Notes: generated by a model from the sequence alone, not told the origin. Numbered from the stretch's first letter, positions 36,151 to 45,146 are shown. The stretch is 48,155 nucleotides of DNA from an uncultured Coriobacteriia bacterium (GCA_902478425.1 CABSKV010000002.1:1-48155); one strand, 5' to 3'. A program made the numbers and translations.

Positions 36151-36735
36151 CTACACCCCCGGGTTCGTGAGCCGCAGGATGCTGCGGCCAAACGTGTAGC
36201 CGTACGGCGGCTCGGCCACCCAATCGGCCCTGAAGTCGCGCGTCGTGGTCGCCACGCTGGGACCACGGCGCACGGCGAGGTACTCGTCGCTCCATATATC
36301 GCGATCGAAGGCGAGCAAGCCGCCGTCCTCGTTCTCGATGAGCACCGCCTGCACCCACCTGAAGTCGATAAGCTTGCGCGAGCCCTTGGCAAGCAGCGCC
36401 GTATCCACCACCACGAGAATATCGGCAACCTGAAAGCCACACTCCACGCGCGACACGTGCTTGCCCGGCGGCGTCCACAGCTCGCCCTTCGCCGGCTCGG
36501 CGCGCAAGATGGCGACCTCCTCCTCGACGAACTCGGGTCCCAAAGCCAAGGTCTCGTGCTCGTTTACGAGGTCGACCGCAAAGCCGTCGAAGATGAGTCG
36601 CGCGGTCTTGTATATGTGATCGCTTTCGCCGTCGAGGCAATAGCCCTCGTACGCGACGAGTTCGCGACCGACGCACGAGCGCAAAAGTGCCAGCGTCGCA
36701 TCATCGAACTGACGGCTTATTTCTATCAGGCTCAT
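36151..36735 (-). CDS. Hypothetical cytoplasmic protein
   Basis: A 194-residue soluble protein without recognisable motifs. It contains a GKHVSRVECGFQVADILVVVD strand-rich middle and an FDRDIWSDEYLAVRRGPSV segment; the composition suggests an alpha/beta fold. I place the start at the ATG at 36733-36735, behind GGAAGG. It is convergent with the interrupted ORF (13 bp between ends) and divergent from the M18 aminopeptidase. Not a shadow: codon use and the ribosome site support it. Confidence 0.65.
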   Translation of the reverse strand: MSLIEISRQFDDATLALLRSCVGRELVAYEGYCLDGESDHIYKTARLIFDGFAVDLVNEHETLALGPEFVEEEVAILRAEPAKGELWTPPGKHVSRVECGFQVADILVVVDTALLAKGSRKLIDFRWVQAVLIENEDGGLLAFDRDIWSDEYLAVRRGPSVATTTRDFRADWVAEPPYGYTFGRSILRLTNPGV

Positions 36736-36817
36736 GACAATCGCCTTCCCACTCGCGCACTCGTAGTATATTGACGCACTAAGCATACTGCATCGACCAC
36801 CATATAGGAGGGTGTTC

Positions 36818-38242
36818 ATGGAACGCGAGAACGCATGGAAGAGCTACGGCGACAAGGAGCTCGAGCAACTCGAGAGGCTTAGCAGCGACTATATCGAGTT
36901 CATTTCGGAAAACAAGACCGAGCGTGAGTGCGTGAACGCCTCGATCGCCATGGCCGAGAAGGCCGGATACAAGCCGCTTGCCAAGGCCATCAAGAAGGGC
37001 CGCAAGCTCAAGGCCGGCGATAAGGTCTACGCACAGACGCACGGCAAGGCACTCATTCTGGCGGTGCTCGGCACCGATCCGCTCGAGGACGGCTTCAACA
37101 TCCTCGGCGCCCACATCGACTCGCCACGCCTCGATGCCAAGCAAAACCCGCTCTACGAGAACACGGACATCGCCCTGCTCGACACGCACTATTACGGCGG
37201 CATCAAGAAATACCAGTGGGTCACGCTCCCGCTGGCCATCCACGGCGTCATCGCGCTCAAGGCGGGCAAGTCCATCGAAGTCCGCGTAGGCGAGGACCCG
37301 TCTGACCCGGTGTTCTGCATCTCTGACCTCCTCCCCCACCTGGGGCAAAAGCAGATGGAGAAGAACGCGAAGGAGGTCATCGACGCCGAGGATCTCGACG
37401 TGATCGTGGGAAGCAGGCCGCTCCTGTTCGAGAAGGACAAGCTCAACGACGACTCGCCCGCATGGGAGAAGGTCGCCGAGAAGGAGCCCGTCAAGGCTTC
37501 CGTGCTCAAGTACCTCGCCGAATACTACGGTATTGAAGAGGAAGACTTCCTCTCCGCCGAGCTCGAAATCGTGCCAGCCGGACGCGCCCGCGAGATGGGC
37601 TTCGACCGCTCCATGGTGATTGGCTACGGCCAGGACGACCGCGTCTGCGCCTACACCTCGCTCGTCGCCCAGCTCGCCATCGAGGATCCCAAGCGCACCG
37701 CCGTCACCGTGCTGGTCGACAAGGAGGAGATCGGCTCCGTGGGCGCCACGGGCATGGAGTCGCTGTTCTTCGAGAACACCATCGCCGAGATCATGGAGCT
37801 CGCAGGCGAAGGCGGCCAGCTCAAGCTACGCCGCGCGCTCGGTGCGTGCAAGATGCTGTCCTCCGACGTCTCCGCTGCCCTCGATCCCTGCTATGCGAGC
37901 GTCTTCGAGCCCAAGAACGCCGCATACATGGGGCGCGGCCTCGTCTTCAACAAGTACACGGGCGCGCGCGGCAAGAGCGGCAGCAATGACACCTCCGCGG
38001 AGTTCGTCGCCGAGGTGCGCAAGGTCATGGATGATGCCGGCGTCGCGTTCCAGACCGCCGAGCTCGGCCGCGTCGACATCGGCGGCGGCGGCACGATCGC
38101 CTACATCCCCGCCAAGTACGACATGGACGTCATCGACAGCGGCGTGGCCGTGCTCTCGATGCACGCACCTTGGGAAATCACGAGCAAGGCCGACATCTAC
38201 GAAGCACGCAAAGGCTACGAGGCGTTCCTGAAGAACGCGTAG
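36818..38242 (+). CDS. M18-family metalloaminopeptidase
   Basis: A 474-residue dinuclear-zinc aminopeptidase of family M18. GAHIDSPRLD (H99, D101) carries the first zinc ligand, and VLVDKEEIGSVGATGMES the catalytic Glu pair. A later GGGGTIAYIPAKYDMDVIDSGVAVLSMHAPWE block holds the final zinc His. It trims N-terminal residues from peptides, often acidic or hydrophobic ones; the exact preference is not visible. AGGAGG lies 5 nt before the ATG at 36818-36820. A structured repeat element follows its stop by about 48 nt. Confidence 0.93.
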   Translation: MERENAWKSYGDKELEQLERLSSDYIEFISENKTERECVNASIAMAEKAGYKPLAKAIKKGRKLKAGDKVYAQTHGKALILAVLGTDPLEDGFNILGAHIDSPRLDAKQNPLYENTDIALLDTHYYGGIKKYQWVTLPLAIHGVIALKAGKSIEVRVGEDPSDPVFCISDLLPHLGQKQMEKNAKEVIDAEDLDVIVGSRPLLFEKDKLNDDSPAWEKVAEKEPVKASVLKYLAEYYGIEEEDFLSAELEIVPAGRAREMGFDRSMVIGYGQDDRVCAYTSLVAQLAIEDPKRTAVTVLVDKEEIGSVGATGMESLFFENTIAEIMELAGEGGQLKLRRALGACKMLSSDVSAALDPCYASVFEPKNAAYMGRGLVFNKYTGARGKSGSNDTSAEFVAEVRKVMDDAGVAFQTAELGRVDIGGGGTIAYIPAKYDMDVIDSGVAVLSMHAPWEITSKADIYEARKGYEAFLKNA

Positions 38243-38290
38243 GCACCAGGCTGCGAGGCGGCCCCTTGACGAGGCCCGCGAATGAAACAA

Positions 38291-38407
38291 GAAAAGCCAA
38301 AGCGGGTTTGCGAGGACTGTTTGAGAAAGGCGACTACATTTGCAGTCGCCTTTCGAGTTTCCCTAAAGGGACTAGCTTCGCGTCGCCGCACGCTGCTTTG
38401 GCTTTTC
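38291..38407 (+). ncRNA. Structured repeat element, copy B (downstream of the M18 gene)
   Basis: In the plus sense, 48 nt after the aminopeptidase stop: outer arm GAAAAGCCAAAGC (38291-38303), conserved block 1 (38302-38327), a perfect 10-bp inner stem (38326-38335 with 38344-38353, ACATTTGC loop), conserved block 2 (38354-38393) and closing arm GCTTTGGCTTTTC (38395-38407). The blocks match copy A at 31515-31649, but the stem sequences do not. Orientation and distance to the upstream stop are the same in both copies. It lies between convergent genes. Confidence 0.55.
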
Positions 38408-38453
38408 GCAGTTTCGGTATGAGCGATAGCCCGTCAAGGACCCGCCCCGTAGC

Positions 38454-41400
38454 CTAATCCGTAAAGTACCCCACGCCACCTTCGATGAGCGGCTGGTAGC
38501 TCAGGTCGGGGATGTTGCGGTACACGCCCTCGCTCCAGCGCTCGGTGTGCCCCATCTTGCCGAGCACGCGCCCGTCGGGGCTCGTGATGCCCTCGATGGC
38601 GAGCACCGAACCGTTGGGGTTCACGTCGAGGTCCATGCTCGGCATGCCGTCCAGACCCACGTACTGCGTCGCGATCTGCCCACTCTCGATGAGCTGCTCG
38701 AGCGTATCGTCGTTGGCGACGAAGCGTCCCTCGCCATGGCTGATCGCCACCGTGTGAATGTCGCCGACTTCGCAGCGCGAGAGCCACGGCGACAGGTTGG
38801 ACGCCACGCGCGTGCGCACGATGCGGCTCTGGTGCCTGCCGATCGTGTTGAACGTAAGCGTCGGGCAGCCCGCATCCATCGTGACGATGTCACCATAGGG
38901 AACCAATCCGAGCTTGACGAGCGCCTGGAAACCGTTGCAGATGCCCAGCATGAGGCCATCGCGATCGTTGAGCAGGCGGCGTACGGCATCCGTGACGTTG
39001 GGATTGCGGAAGAACGCCGTGATGAACTTGGCGCTTCCGTCCGGCTCGTCGCCACCGGAGAATCCGCCGGGAATCATGATGATCTGGCTGTTGTCGATCT
39101 TCTCGACGAAGGCCTTGGTGCTCTCCGCGACCGCATCCGGCGTCAGGTTGTTGATGATGAAGGTCTCGGGCACGGCACCGGCGCGCTCGAAGGCGAGCGC
39201 CGTGTCGTACTCGCAGTTGTTGCCCGGGAAGACCGGGATGATGACGCGCGGCTTGGCGAGGTTGCCGCAGTACGTGAGCGGGATGTTGCTCGCGTCGCTG
39301 ATCATGTCGACGCCGCCGCCGTCCTCGCGGTACGGGAAGACGTCCTCGAGTTCGCTCTCCCACGCCTCCTGCAGCACGGCAAGACGTACGGTTTCATCAC
39401 CGGCGATGATCGCGTACTCGTCGATGGTCTCGCCCAGCTCGACGACGTGCATGTTCTCGGTCGACTCGACCGGCGTGGCACCAGGTGCCATCTCGACGAC
39501 GAAGGAGCCGTACGCGTTGACGAAGAGCGTGTCGAGGTCGACGTCATCGTTGATGCGCAGGCCGATGCCGTTGCCCAGGCACATCTTGAAGAGCAGCTCG
39601 GCGTCTCCGCCGAAGCCCGGCGTGCCAACCGCAAGCACCTGGCCGGTGTCGATGAGGCGCTCGATCGTGTCGAGGCATTCGAGCAGTCCGGCCTTCTCGG
39701 GCATGAGCCCGTCGGTCTCGTAGAAGGGATGGATGCACAGCACCTCGTGGCCAGCACCCTTGAACTCGGGGCTCATGGCGTGGTCGACGGTGCCGACGGC
39801 CGTCGCGAAGCTCACGAGCGTGGGCGGCACGTCCAGGTCCTCGAAGCTGCCCGACATGGAGTCCTTGCCGCCGATGGAGCCCACACCCAAGTCAATCTGG
39901 GCCACGAGCGCGCCCAGCAACGATGCGGCGGGCTTGCCCCAGCGCTCGGGAACGTCACGCAGCGAACCGAAGTACTCCTGGAAGGTCAGGTACGCGTCCT
40001 TGCGCGAGAAGCCCGCGGCCACGAGCTTGGCGACGCTCTCGACAACGGCGAGGTACGCGCCCTTGAACTGGTTGGCCGACGACAGATACGGGTTGAAGCC
40101 CCAGGACATGCCGCTCGTCGTCGTGGTCTCGCCCAGAACGGGGAGCTTGGCGATCATCGCCATGGGCGCGGTGAGCTGGCGCGCACCGCCAAAGGGCATG
40201 AGCACCGTGTTGGCGCCGATGGTGGAGTCGAACATCTCGACGAGACCCTTGTTCGAGGCCACGTTGAGGTCGGTGACGACGCTCTTCATGCGCTCGGCGA
40301 AGCTCGTGCCCTCCCACTGGGGCGCGTAATCCTCACCGGCAGCAATATGCACGTTCATCTGCTTGGACGCACCATTCGAGTTGAGGAACTCGCGGCTCAC
40401 GTCGACGATCGTATCGCCACGCCAAGTCATGACGACGCGCGGCTCCTCGGTGACGGTCGCGATGACGACCGCCTCGACGTTCTCCTCCTCGGCGTACTTG
40501 AGGAACTCGTCGACATCCTCGGCAGCAACGGCACACGCCATGCGCTCTTGGCTCTCCGAGATGGCGAGCTCGGTGCCATCCAGGCCGTCGTACTTCTTGG
40601 GGACGCGGTCCAGGTCGATGAGCAGGCCGTCGGCAATCTCGCCCGTGGCCACGCTCACGCCACCGGCTCCGAAGTCGTTGCAGCGTTTGATGAGGCGGCA
40701 GGCGTCCTTGCGGCGGAAGAGGCGCTGCAGCTTGCGCTCGACTGGAGCGTTGCCCTTTTGCACCTCGGCACCGCAGGTCTCGATGCTCGACACGTTGTGG
40801 GCCTTCGAGGACCCGGTCGCACCGCCGATGCCATCGCGACCCGTGCGTCCGCCGAGCAAGATGATCTTGTCGCCGGCAACCGGCGTCTCGCGGCGCACGT
40901 GATCGGCGGGCGTCGCGCCCACGACGGCGCCGATCTCCATGCGCTTGGCCGCATAACCCGGATGGTACAGTTCGTTGACCTGGCCCGTTGCCAGGCCAAT
41001 CTGGTTGCCATAACTCGAATAGCCGTGCGCAGCCGTCGTCACGATCTTGCGCTGGGGCAGCTTGCCCGCAAGCGTCTCGGCGATGGGGGTGTGCGGGTCT
41101 GCGGCACCCGTCACGCGCATGGCCTGGTACACGTAGGAGCGGCCGGACAGGGGGTCGCGGATGCAGCCGCCGATGCAGGTCGCCGCGCCGCCGAAGGGCT
41201 CGATCTCGGTGGGATGGTTGTGCGTCTCGTTCTTGAAGAGGAACAGCCAGTCCTCGTCCTCGCCATTCACGTCGACCTTGACCTTGACGGTGCAGGCGTT
41301 GATCTCCTCGCTCTCGTCGAGGCCCGTGAGGATGCCTTGCTTCTTGAGATACTTGGCGCCGATGGTGCCCATGTCCATGAGGCAGACGGGCTTCTCGTCG

Positions 41401-42179
41401 CGTCCGAGCTCGTGGCGCATGTCCAAGTACGCGTCGAAGGCGGCCTGCACGATCTCGTCATCGATCTCGACATCCGTGAGCTCGGTGCCGAAGGTCGTAT
41501 GCCGGCAGTGGTCGGACCAATAGGTGTCGACCATCTTCACTTCCGTGATGGTCGGGTCGCGGTGCTCGACGTTGGCGAAGTAGTCCTGGAATACCTTGAT
41601 GTCGGCAAGGTCCATCGCCAGGCCGCGCTCGCGGATGAAGATCTCGAGAATCTCGTCGTCGTAGTCGATAAAGTGCTCGATGACCTCGACATCATCCGGC
41701 TCGGGATAATCTGTCTTGAGCGTCTCGACCTCATCGAGCGAGGCCTCGCGCGCCTCGACGGGGTTGATGAGGTAGCGCTTGATGGTGGTGACATCCTCAT
41801 CACTCAAGTCGCCCTCGAGCAGGTACAGCGTCGCGCTGCGCACCTCGGGGCGCTCGCCGCACGAGACGAACTGGATGCACTCGCTCGCGGAATCGGCCCG
41901 CTGGTCGAACTGGCCAGGCAGGTACTCGACGCCAAAGAGGACGTAGTCGTCGGTGAGGGTGGGCAGGCGGCGATGCGCCATGTCGACCTGCGGCTCGCTG
42001 AAGACGGTGGGGATGCACTGCTCGAAGAGCTCCTCGTCGATGCCTTCGACGTCATAACGATGGATGGTACGTAGCCTCTCGAGCCCCTCGATTCCCAGCA
42101 AGCTGCGAAGCTCCGCCTCCAACTGCTGCGACTCGACATCGAACTCGGGCTTCTTTTCGACATAGACGCGAGAAACCAT
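38454..42179 (-). CDS. purL: Phosphoribosylformylglycinamidine synthase, single-chain
   Basis: A 1241-residue enzyme that makes FGAM from FGAR, glutamine and ATP in purine synthesis. The synthetase part (~1-~940) has the KNETHNHPTEIEPFGGAATCIGG and GGRTGRDGIGGATGSS motifs. The C-terminal glutamine amidotransferase domain has the nucleophile C1081 in MLGICNGFQALVKLG and the H1211-x-E1213 pair in HTERW. The size fits the shorter single-chain PurL clade rather than the ~1300-residue enterobacterial form. ATG at 42177-42179 behind GGAGG. It is divergent from the lipoprotein gene. Confidence 0.95.
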   Translation of the reverse strand: MVSRVYVEKKPEFDVESQQLEAELRSLLGIEGLERLRTIHRYDVEGIDEELFEQCIPTVFSEPQVDMAHRRLPTLTDDYVLFGVEYLPGQFDQRADSASECIQFVSCGERPEVRSATLYLLEGDLSDEDVTTIKRYLINPVEAREASLDEVETLKTDYPEPDDVEVIEHFIDYDDEILEIFIRERGLAMDLADIKVFQDYFANVEHRDPTITEVKMVDTYWSDHCRHTTFGTELTDVEIDDEIVQAAFDAYLDMRHELGRDEKPVCLMDMGTIGAKYLKKQGILTGLDESEEINACTVKVKVDVNGEDEDWLFLFKNETHNHPTEIEPFGGAATCIGGCIRDPLSGRSYVYQAMRVTGAADPHTPIAETLAGKLPQRKIVTTAAHGYSSYGNQIGLATGQVNELYHPGYAAKRMEIGAVVGATPADHVRRETPVAGDKIILLGGRTGRDGIGGATGSSKAHNVSSIETCGAEVQKGNAPVERKLQRLFRRKDACRLIKRCNDFGAGGVSVATGEIADGLLIDLDRVPKKYDGLDGTELAISESQERMACAVAAEDVDEFLKYAEEENVEAVVIATVTEEPRVVMTWRGDTIVDVSREFLNSNGASKQMNVHIAAGEDYAPQWEGTSFAERMKSVVTDLNVASNKGLVEMFDSTIGANTVLMPFGGARQLTAPMAMIAKLPVLGETTTTSGMSWGFNPYLSSANQFKGAYLAVVESVAKLVAAGFSRKDAYLTFQEYFGSLRDVPERWGKPAASLLGALVAQIDLGVGSIGGKDSMSGSFEDLDVPPTLVSFATAVGTVDHAMSPEFKGAGHEVLCIHPFYETDGLMPEKAGLLECLDTIERLIDTGQVLAVGTPGFGGDAELLFKMCLGNGIGLRINDDVDLDTLFVNAYGSFVVEMAPGATPVESTENMHVVELGETIDEYAIIAGDETVRLAVLQEAWESELEDVFPYREDGGGVDMISDASNIPLTYCGNLAKPRVIIPVFPGNNCEYDTALAFERAGAVPETFIINNLTPDAVAESTKAFVEKIDNSQIIMIPGGFSGGDEPDGSAKFITAFFRNPNVTDAVRRLLNDRDGLMLGICNGFQALVKLGLVPYGDIVTMDAGCPTLTFNTIGRHQSRIVRTRVASNLSPWLSRCEVGDIHTVAISHGEGRFVANDDTLEQLIESGQIATQYVGLDGMPSMDLDVNPNGSVLAIEGITSPDGRVLGKMGHTERWSEGVYRNIPDLSYQPLIEGGVGYFTD

Positions 42180-42286
42180 TCCCAGGCCTCCAATTATCTC
42201 GTGGCTTATTTGCCGCGAACTATCTTACATGAATGGAGCATGTGGTATGGTTTGCACAACGTCTCGACAATGCCAAAGGAGCCACC

Positions 42287-42901
42287 ATGAAGCGCTCGTT
42301 CATACTCGTTATTTCCTGCGTTTGCGCACTTGCCATCGCCCTGTTCGCCCTGACCGCCTGTGGCGGAGCATCCAACTCCCCAAGCGGATCAGCCTCGAGC
42401 TCGGCGGCTTCTTCGGATGCAAACGGCGCGAACGGCGCCGATGCCGCCAACCCGGACGACGCGTCGGCATCGGGCATGTCGCGCGACGACGTCCGCAGCG
42501 TCTTCGAGCAGACCATCGCGACCATGAGCGAGTTCTACAAGGGCAGCACGCCCGTGGGCGAGCAACTCTACTATGCCGGCGGCGCCGATGGTGCCGGCGC
42601 CATCTTCGTTCTCATCGTCCCCGAATCCAACACGTCCGCCATCTTCATCGGGCCGGCGACGGTCGGCGAGGACAACAAGCTGACCATCACCGACGAGACG
42701 ACGAGCAGTTCCATCTCCTTTGCCGTCATAGACAACGGCGACGACACGTACTCGTTCTCCATGGGCGACGAATATGGCGCCGCCATCATGACCAGGTGCA
42801 GCTCGAACGAAATCATCGACGCGCTCACCGACGTCGTCATGGCCTCGTCGGCAGCCCAGCCGGCGAGCGAGGGCTCCGCCCAGGAACAGCCTCAGGAATA
42901 G
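42287..42901 (+). CDS. Putative lipoprotein, unknown function
   Basis: A 204-residue protein with a lipoprotein signal: basic start, hydrophobic core and lipobox LTAC with C25 as the lipidated residue (FALTACGG). An Ala/Ser/Asn/Gly-rich linker (~26-60) leads to a ~120-residue globular domain with alternating strands (IFVLIVPESNTSAIFIG). I recognise no enzyme motif; it probably binds a ligand or partner outside the membrane. The ATG at 42287-42289 has AAAGGA upstream. The membrane lysozyme gene follows 20 bp later on the same strand. Confidence 0.75.
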   Translation: MKRSFILVISCVCALAIALFALTACGGASNSPSGSASSSAASSDANGANGADAANPDDASASGMSRDDVRSVFEQTIATMSEFYKGSTPVGEQLYYAGGADGAGAIFVLIVPESNTSAIFIGPATVGEDNKLTITDETTSSSISFAVIDNGDDTYSFSMGDEYGAAIMTRCSSNEIIDALTDVVMASSAAQPASEGSAQEQPQE

Positions 42902-42921
42902 AAGGCGTAGCCCCTTAGCCC

Positions 42922-43755
42922 ATGAGCCAGCGTCCCAATCGAGCACGTCGCACGAACGCGGGCAACAATCGTCCGGAACGCAGCCGTTCGGGTCGTGCGG
43001 GTGCCGGCCGCTCCCGTTCGGGACGTCCTCCCCTCAAGGGCAAGCGCGGGTCGGTCAAGGCCGCCGCGCAACGGCAGGTCAATCGCAGGGGCGCTGTCAA
43101 CAGCCGCAACCTCAAGCGCGTGAAGACTCCCCGCAAGCCCCCGCGCATCGTACTCGTCGTCGCGCTCTGCGTCATCATCATCGGCGCAGGGGCTGCCGCC
43201 GTCCTCTCCCAAACCGACACGGCGAAGTACGCGGCCTGCGAGCAGTACCGTCCCGTCGTGCAGCAGACATGCAAGGATTGCGGGCTTGGCGCGGACTGGG
43301 TCGACTGCCTGCTCGCGGCGATGGTCGTCGAATCGGGCGGCGACAAGAACGTGAAGAGCGTTCTCGATGTCAGCGGAGACATCATGCAGGCAGCAGAAGG
43401 CGCTTACGGGTGGATCGTCATGAACGGCTGGCCCGAGCGCGGCATCGCAGCCGAATCCACCGAAGCCTCGATCTATGCCGGCGTCATGGAGTTCAAACAG
43501 AACCTCCAGCTTTGGGAGGGCTATCTTGGCACCATCACGCCCAATGACACGACCGAGATACAACTCGTCATCCAGGGATACAACTTTGGCGCAGAGGGAT
43601 GGTTTGCCTGGTGCAAGCAGCGTGGCATCCACGCATACACCGTCGAGCTCGCCAAGGAATACTCGAAGACGAAGATGCCGGCAGATGCCAAGGGCACGCC
43701 CACGCATGCCCAGAAGTGGCTCACTGCCTATGATGCCATCCACGCCAGCCACTAG
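42922..43755 (+). CDS. Membrane-anchored lysozyme-like peptidoglycan hydrolase
   Basis: A 277-residue protein. Residues 1-75 are an Arg/Gly/Ser-rich basic cytoplasmic tail, and ~75-96 form one transmembrane helix. The extracellular part (~105-275) resembles the CwlT-type lysozyme-like domain: LLAAMVVESGGDKN (probable catalytic E137), DIMQAAEGAYGWI, IYAGVMEFKQNL and LVIQGYNFGAEGWFAW. It likely cleaves the glycan strands during growth or macromolecule transport. The very basic tail is unusual and might bind nucleic acid or phospholipids. It is downstream of the lipoprotein gene, so the two may work together at the wall. Confidence 0.82.
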   Translation: MSQRPNRARRTNAGNNRPERSRSGRAGAGRSRSGRPPLKGKRGSVKAAAQRQVNRRGAVNSRNLKRVKTPRKPPRIVLVVALCVIIIGAGAAAVLSQTDTAKYAACEQYRPVVQQTCKDCGLGADWVDCLLAAMVVESGGDKNVKSVLDVSGDIMQAAEGAYGWIVMNGWPERGIAAESTEASIYAGVMEFKQNLQLWEGYLGTITPNDTTEIQLVIQGYNFGAEGWFAWCKQRGIHAYTVELAKEYSKTKMPADAKGTPTHAQKWLTAYDAIHASH

Positions 43756-43757
43756 AT

Positions 43758-43797
43758 GAGGCAAGCGAGCACCAGATGGCCTTCGCCTCGCTTGCTC
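43758..43797 (+). terminator. Hairpin downstream of the lysozyme gene
   Basis: GAGGCAAGCGAG (43758-43769) and CTCGCTTGCTC (43787-43797) form an 11-bp stem with one bulge, 2 nt after the stop. There is no clear T-run; it is a plausible terminator or 3'-end stabiliser. Confidence 0.5.
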
Positions 43798-43833
43798 GTC
43801 ACAGCCTGATGGCTTGCTTTAACCCGGAAAAGC

Positions 43834-43879
43834 GGAAAGCTCACCTCCCGCTCATAGACGAGCGGAACGTGAGCTTTCC
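43834..43879. repeat. Two-level inverted repeat
   Basis: GGAAAGCTCAC (43834-43844) and GTGAGCTTTCC (43869-43879) pair perfectly over 11 bp. Inside, CCGCTC (43848-43853) pairs with GAGCGG (43860-43865). It lies in the gap between the lysozyme gene and the small ORF on the other strand. I see no gene between 43798 and 43929. Confidence 0.65.
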
Positions 43880-43929
43880 ATAGCGGATGCCCCAGACAAC
43901 ATCCGAACCAAACGTTGCAGCCTCTTGAT

Positions 43930-44043
43930 TTAGCTGTAACGGCGGCCGTAGGCTACGACACCGGAGCTTCTCCTGTTGAAGATCCAGTGACGGCGGATAT
44001 AAATTGCGTTGTCCTCACGATTGAACAGTCTTGAGATCCACAT
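43930..44043 (-). CDS. Possible 37-residue basic peptide ORF
   Basis: The minus-strand ATG at 44041-44043 is preceded by an AAGGGTGG ribosome-site-like run and opens 37 codons to TAA (43930-43932). The product is rich in Arg and aromatic residues (begins MWISRLFNRE, ends YGRRYS). It follows the antitoxin gene on the same strand. I know no homologue and cannot separate a real small protein from chance; the ribosome site and composition are the only support. Confidence 0.35.
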   Translation of the reverse strand: MWISRLFNREDNAIYIRRHWIFNRRSSGVVAYGRRYS

Positions 44044-44102
44044 TTAAACCACCCTTGTACTGCTATCCGTCCTCGCCCTGTATTTCCCGATGAAACCTAG
44101 AC

Positions 44103-44303
44103 TCAGCATGCCTTTTCCCGTTTATCCCCGTCTTCCGGCTGTACGTCGGGAACGACGAGGTCAAACGGGATACGGTTCTGGGCAACAAGTTGCTTTGTTG
44201 CCATGACGACGTAGGTGTTGAAGTTCAGTCCGAGCGCGTCGAGCTTTGCGCTGGCCTCCTTCTTCAGATCGTCGTCCATGCGTATGGTCGTCGACTTCAT
44301 CAT
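44103..44303 (-). CDS. Orphan RelB/DinJ-type antitoxin
   Basis: A 66-residue protein with a ribbon-helix-helix start (KSTTIRMDDDLKKEASAKLDALG) followed by LNFNTYVVMATKQLVAQNRIPF, the DinJ/RelB-family layout. Such proteins repress their own promoter and neutralise a RelE/YafQ-type RNase toxin. No toxin gene follows within the ~340 bp downstream, only the 37-codon ORF, so this looks like a remnant or solo regulator. The upstream 44304-44420 is markedly AT-rich for this genome, as in recently acquired DNA. Confidence 0.75.
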   Translation of the reverse strand: MMKSTTIRMDDDLKKEASAKLDALGLNFNTYVVMATKQLVAQNRIPFDLVVPDVQPEDGDKREKAC

Positions 44304-44420
44304 TGTTCTTGCCTTTGGCTACGTTTATATAATATGTATGTCTATTAGTAGTGCATTAGGCGTGCATAGTATATCCCATATATTTCGATTTGACATATAA
44401 TTTTGAAAATAAATGACACA

Positions 44421-44454
44421 AAAATGAAAGGCCGGCCCCTCAACGGAGCCGGCC
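44421..44454 (-). terminator. Rho-independent terminator after the TorD gene
   Basis: On the minus strand GGCCGGC pairs with GCCGGCC (plus 44430-44436 and 44448-44454), followed by TTTCATTTT. A second small palindrome (GTCTAAA/TTTAGAC, 44478-44494) precedes it. Confidence 0.75.
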
Positions 44455-44501
44455 GAGCCGTCTACGGCGTGTTTTGCGTCTAAATTTTTTAGACCAACTG
44501 A

Positions 44502-45131
44502 CTAGTTTCCTTCGAATGCATCGAGGTCCCACTGCAGCCATGCGGCGGCAAGCTCGACGATGGCGCGGTAGAAGCCCGAACCATCCTGCGTCGCCTGCTC
44601 GTTATCGAGCATGTGCCGCAAAAGGGCAAGGGGATGCTCTTCGAAGAAGCCCGCGAGCATCTCGAGCTGCTCGTCGCTCGGCTGCTGCAGGTAGTCGAGC
44701 GGCACGAGCATGAAGAGCTCGTTGGCGATATGGTCATCGGGAAGAAAGCGCTGGATGCTCGTCTCGACGCCCAGCTCCCGAGCCACATCGTAAATGGCGC
44801 TTCCCTGCATCCCGTACGCGCTCTCGAGCGGCGGCATGGGAGCGTCGGGCAGCAGGAAGGTTTGCGCGTATTCGGCGTCCATCGCCATCTTGCGATGGTC
44901 CTCGGGAATTTCCGCCAGCTTCGCGACCGCCGCCGCGATATGATCGAGGGCGTCATGCGTGCGCTCGTTCTCGAGCTTGCCGCGCAGCTCGGCCCAAAAC
45001 GCCGGATCGCTCACGTTGAAGAGCAGGGTCTCGTCGAGTGGATATCCGAGTATGTTGCCGAGAAACTGATATACGGGCATGCTGCCGTGCCCGTCATGGT
45101 CGTGCTCGTGATGATGCTCGTGTCCAGCCAT
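44502..45131 (-). CDS. TorD/DmsD-like molybdoenzyme chaperone
   Basis: A 209-residue all-helical protein of the TorD family, which binds apo-molybdoenzymes and helps cofactor insertion. The core matches at EYAQTFLLPDAPMPPLESAYG and RFLPDDHIANELFMLVPLDYL. The N-terminus is unusually His-rich (GHEHHHEHDHDGHG, within the first 17 residues) and could bind metal. I choose the ATG at 45129-45131 behind AAGGAG. Since the molybdoenzymes at 9815 and 15206 lack Tat signals, its client may be one of them (inference). A palindrome lies just upstream. Confidence 0.82.
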   Translation of the reverse strand: MAGHEHHHEHDHDGHGSMPVYQFLGNILGYPLDETLLFNVSDPAFWAELRGKLENERTHDALDHIAAAVAKLAEIPEDHRKMAMDAEYAQTFLLPDAPMPPLESAYGMQGSAIYDVARELGVETSIQRFLPDDHIANELFMLVPLDYLQQPSDEQLEMLAGFFEEHPLALLRHMLDNEQATQDGSGFYRAIVELAAAWLQWDLDAFEGN

Positions 45132-45146
45132 CGCATCTCCTTTCGA

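Noticed and set aside
38547..42074. A very long plus-strand frame
   Set aside because: Antisense to purL, which has complete catalytic motifs.
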